A stretch of DNA of 64,000 nt from Nitrosopumilus sp. Nsub. Its GTDB lineage: Archaea; Thermoproteota; Nitrososphaeria; Nitrososphaerales; Nitrosopumilaceae. The position numbers and the translations under genes are program-made. Location of the stretch: assembly GCF_001541925.1 (NCBI RefSeq), contig NZ_LQMW01000021.1:1-64000 (forward strand), read 5' to 3'. How positions within the stretch are numbered: position 1 is the first letter of the stretch; every line of letters starts with the position of its first letter. The notes under the pieces were generated by a model. The model did not search any database. It had not been told where the DNA came from and saw nothing but the letters and a program-made list of their open reading frames with translations. Of this stretch, positions 62,010 to 64,000 are shown one piece after another.

Positions 62010-62756
62010 TTAAGTTTCCACACGTGGAGCAAGATAAAAATGGATTCTTCCTATATTTGCGACTTTAAACTCAATTCTGAGTGGTTTTGCACTAGAGAAT
62101 TCACAGGTGATAAATCCAGCATTACTGCCTACGGCTTTAACTACAGGATTGAGATATTCAAGGCTGTAAGTACCAACACTGTCAGATTTTGAAGATATTT
62201 CTTCGATATCATCATCATCTTTATCAAGATCAATAACTACTTCTCCAGAATCACCCTTTCCAGAAAAATCACCTTTTGATTCAGATGTATTAATTGTTAA
62301 ATAATCAGAAACAACTTGTACATCACCTAGAATTTTATCAAATTTTGAGGATGTTAAAATAATTTTTGAATCATAAGGAATTTTTGGTAATGGCGTATCA
62401 GTTGCTGAGCTTTCAATAAGACGAATTTTATATTTTTTATTTTTTCCAACTGTTACAAGTAACATATTCTCTTCAGAAATACTGATTTCAATACTATCTT
62501 TTTTATCTGCACGTTTGATAAGTTTTGAAAATTCATCTATTCTAACTCCAAATTTAATATCACTATCACATTCATATTTTTCAAATGCTGAATTTGGCCA
62601 AGATATATCAATTAAAGCAACGTGAGAAGGATCCATTCCTCTAAAGGAAATTCCTTCAGATGTTGCAACAAAAGTTGCTTCTTCTACTAAAGTGGATATT
62701 GCAGAAATTATGGCTTTTAGATCATCTGAACCATTTGTTTTAGCTCCAAAAGTCAA
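62010..62756 (-). CDS. pcn: Sliding clamp PCNA
   Basis: 248 residues, the usual length. The PCNA pattern LVEEATFVATSEGISFRGMD, then SHVALIDISW, and the C-terminal IGRIHFYLAPR are present. The ring holds DNA polymerase and other enzymes on DNA. The gene is last in the rpoL-tfs-pcn order found in many archaea. An acidic insert (DLDKDDDDIEEISS) lies in the inter-domain region near 175-190. Confidence 0.97.
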   Translation of the reverse strand: MTFGAKTNGSDDLKAIISAISTLVEEATFVATSEGISFRGMDPSHVALIDISWPNSAFEKYECDSDIKFGVRIDEFSKLIKRADKKDSIEISISEENMLLVTVGKNKKYKIRLIESSATDTPLPKIPYDSKIILTSSKFDKILGDVQVVSDYLTINTSESKGDFSGKGDSGEVVIDLDKDDDDIEEISSKSDSVGTYSLEYLNPVVKAVGSNAGFITCEFSSAKPLRIEFKVANIGRIHFYLAPRVET

Positions 62757-62790
62757 TTTAATTTTCTTGGCTATAAGTTCCAGTTAAACC

Positions 62791-63105
62791 TTATGTGTAA
62801 TCACGCCAAGTGTATTTACACTTTTGACAACGATAAAATCTAGTTGTAGGTTCATCTGCACTTCTAGTTTGAAACATCCAACCAACTGCTTCATCATGAC
62901 CACATTTTTCACAATCAATTTTTACAGTAGGATGAGCTTCTTCGCCTTCGTTTCCTTCAAAAGCAAGTAGTGAAAAATCTGGTTCTTCCTCAATAATCTT
63001 TTTCTTTTCAGTAACTTTTTCTCCATCAACGTAACCACATTTAGAACACTCTAGACCTGATTCACCTTTTTTTAGTTTAACCTCACATTTGGGGCAAAAT
63101 TTCAA
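62791..63105 (-). CDS. tfs: Transcription elongation factor TFS
   Basis: 104 residues with two zinc ribbons: CPKCEVKLKKGES with ECSKCG at the start, and CEKCGHDEA with CQKCKYTW at the end. The catalytic Asp-Glu tip is in TRSADEPTTRFYR, so RNA cleavage by the polymerase is likely stimulated. It follows rpoL by six bases. Confidence 0.96.
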   Translation of the reverse strand: MKFCPKCEVKLKKGESGLECSKCGYVDGEKVTEKKKIIEEEPDFSLLAFEGNEGEEAHPTVKIDCEKCGHDEAVGWMFQTRSADEPTTRFYRCQKCKYTWRDYT

Positions 63106-63111
63106 TTTAAT

Positions 63112-63384
63112 TTACCCCAATTTTGAAGTAAATAATTCTTTGAACTCATCAGCCATCTTTATTGCAGATTCTGCTGATTTTTTGACCTCAGTTAATGGTT
63201 TTGAACTAGAATTAATTCTCATCCAGCACTCATTCGTCAATGGATGTTTAACGATAACACCTGCAAAATCAACATTTGAGGCCTTTAGAAGTTCGTGTTG
63301 GATAATGTATAATACTCCAATATCAGTTTCTGTGACAGAAATACTGATTTCTTTGGGTTCTGAACTGATTACTTCTGCATTCAT
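63112..63384 (-). CDS. rpoL: RNA polymerase subunit Rpo11 (L)
   Basis: 90 residues with the RpoL/Rpb11 motif GVLYIIQHELLKASNVDFAG and HPLTNECWMRI. It pairs with subunit D (Rpb3) in polymerase assembly. First gene of the rpoL-tfs-pcn unit and divergent from the next gene across 37 bases. Confidence 0.96.
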   Translation of the reverse strand: MNAEVISSEPKEISISVTETDIGVLYIIQHELLKASNVDFAGVIVKHPLTNECWMRINSSSKPLTEVKKSAESAIKMADEFKELFTSKLG

Positions 63385-63421
63385 GTATTCAGAAAAAGCA
63401 CTTATTGCGGATATAAATCAT

Positions 63422-63970
63422 ATGAACTGTAGCATGGCAGAAAGCAAAATTTCACAAATAACACTAGAAAAATCCAAAGAAGAGTACTCTTCAGATGAAA
63501 ATATTGAGATAAATGTCCAATTTTCAATTGAAGGAGGACTAAGAGATGCATTCAATGAAGCAAATTGGACTAAAGCATACAATAACAATGATGTTTCAAT
63601 GAAGCTCAAATATGGTGTAAAATTGACATCTGGTGGATTTAGAAAGAAGGAATTAGGTAGAACAATTGATTCATATCGAAAAGCTGCTATTTTTTGGACG
63701 AGAAATCCAAAATTAGTTAATCCAATGAAAGATAGAAGAATTTGGGTTCAAATTGCAAAAAACTTTGAACCATTTATCAGATTAAGTGAAGAAGAAGTTA
63801 GAGAAGAATTCTTGGACTTTAATGAAAAGTTCGTATTCAAAGCATCTGATTTAGGAAAAGGTAAACACAAGATAGGAGCCGAAGTATTTTCATCATGGCA
63901 AAAGCATGATTATACAGAACAGGGCAATATCAAAAATAATTCTAATGAAATAGAAATTATAATCAATTAG
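63422..63970 (+). CDS. Unknown soluble protein beside rpoL
   Basis: 182 residues from the ATG at 63422, or 178 from Met5 at 63434; earlier in-frame starts run across rpoL and are unlikely. The first half includes SSDENIEINVQFSIEGG, the second WVQIAKNFEPFIRLSEEEV and KGKHKIGAEVFSSWQKHDY. The alternating strands with a final HKIGAEVFSSW resemble a beta-sandwich with immunoglobulin-like edges. Not recognised. Confidence 0.7.
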   Translation: MNCSMAESKISQITLEKSKEEYSSDENIEINVQFSIEGGLRDAFNEANWTKAYNNNDVSMKLKYGVKLTSGGFRKKELGRTIDSYRKAAIFWTRNPKLVNPMKDRRIWVQIAKNFEPFIRLSEEEVREEFLDFNEKFVFKASDLGKGKHKIGAEVFSSWQKHDYTEQGNIKNNSNEIEIIIN

Positions 63971-64000
63971 GATATAAGGAACTTTTTTCTTGGATTAACA

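Noticed and set aside
63089-63421. Extension of the last gene back over rpoL
   Set aside because: The extra 111 residues are the reverse reading of rpoL, which is well supported.

Overview
The window looks like chromosomal sequence from an ammonia-oxidising thaumarchaeon of the Nitrosopumilus type. The DNA is AT-rich and densely packed. The gene set is archaeal: A-type ATP synthase, glycerol-1-phosphate dehydrogenase, aCPSF1, proteasome beta, PCNA, RpoL, TFS, and pantoate kinase/phosphopantothenate synthetase. It also carries traits typical of ammonia oxidisers: an Amt ammonium transporter, cupredoxin and CFI-box surface proteins, BluB/CobJ cobamide synthesis, a variant PEFG-like sorting tail and SepF. 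The placement rests on protein recognition; no rRNA gene is present.

Region 1-4.8 kb holds two surface proteins sharing a duplicated CFI-box C-terminal domain (the first runs off the left edge), a LON-domain protein, and pyrB and pyrI transcribed divergently. Region 4.9-18 kb is energy and nitrogen: the A-ATP synthase genes E-A-B-D, a 43-residue microprotein and K on the minus strand; I divergent on the plus strand; then ArsM, a rhodanese and Amt. A possible winged-helix protein sits divergent from amt, followed by subunit C, a small membrane protein and a stand-alone Cas4-like nuclease. No F or H subunit gene is visible.

Region 18-28.4 kb contains small membrane proteins, an overlapping nucleotide cluster (UMP kinase, HD dNTPase-like protein, thymidylate kinase), Hsp20, a UbiB-like kinase and a LolD/MacB-type ABC exporter operon with its own extracytoplasmic protein. 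Region 28.5-35.5 kb holds a two-domain Lrp-type protein, a Nudix hydrolase, an AbrB-PhoU regulator and a compact CoA operon (pantoate kinase, phosphopantothenate synthetase, panB, coaBC, methyltransferase).

Region 35.5-47.5 kb mixes zinc-binding microproteins, PepQ, a PP-loop tRNA thiolase-like protein, SepF, aCPSF1, proteasome beta, glycerol-1-phosphate dehydrogenase, FKBP, a class V aminotransferase, NadM, RtcA and a CopD-like protein. Region 47.5-53.1 kb is the most irregular part. It has tRNA-Val with C at position 33, bluB, tRNA-Arg(CCU) with a 19-nt insertion in the D arm, a decayed flavodoxin-fold reductase, a seven-cysteine microprotein, cyclophilin, a variant PEFG-type surface protein, zinc-ribbon microproteins, and a secreted-protein gene cut by one in-frame stop in its signal peptide.

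Region 53.1-64 kb has a PfkB kinase, an all-alpha NTP pyrophosphatase, an MtrA-like protein coupled to a DegT aminotransferase, TyrRS, CobJ, aspartate kinase, and the information-processing cluster rpoL-tfs-pcn. Many plus-strand and minus-strand genes have a TATA-like element about 26 bases before the start codon, which suggests leaderless mRNAs. I saw no CRISPR array, insertion sequence or prophage.
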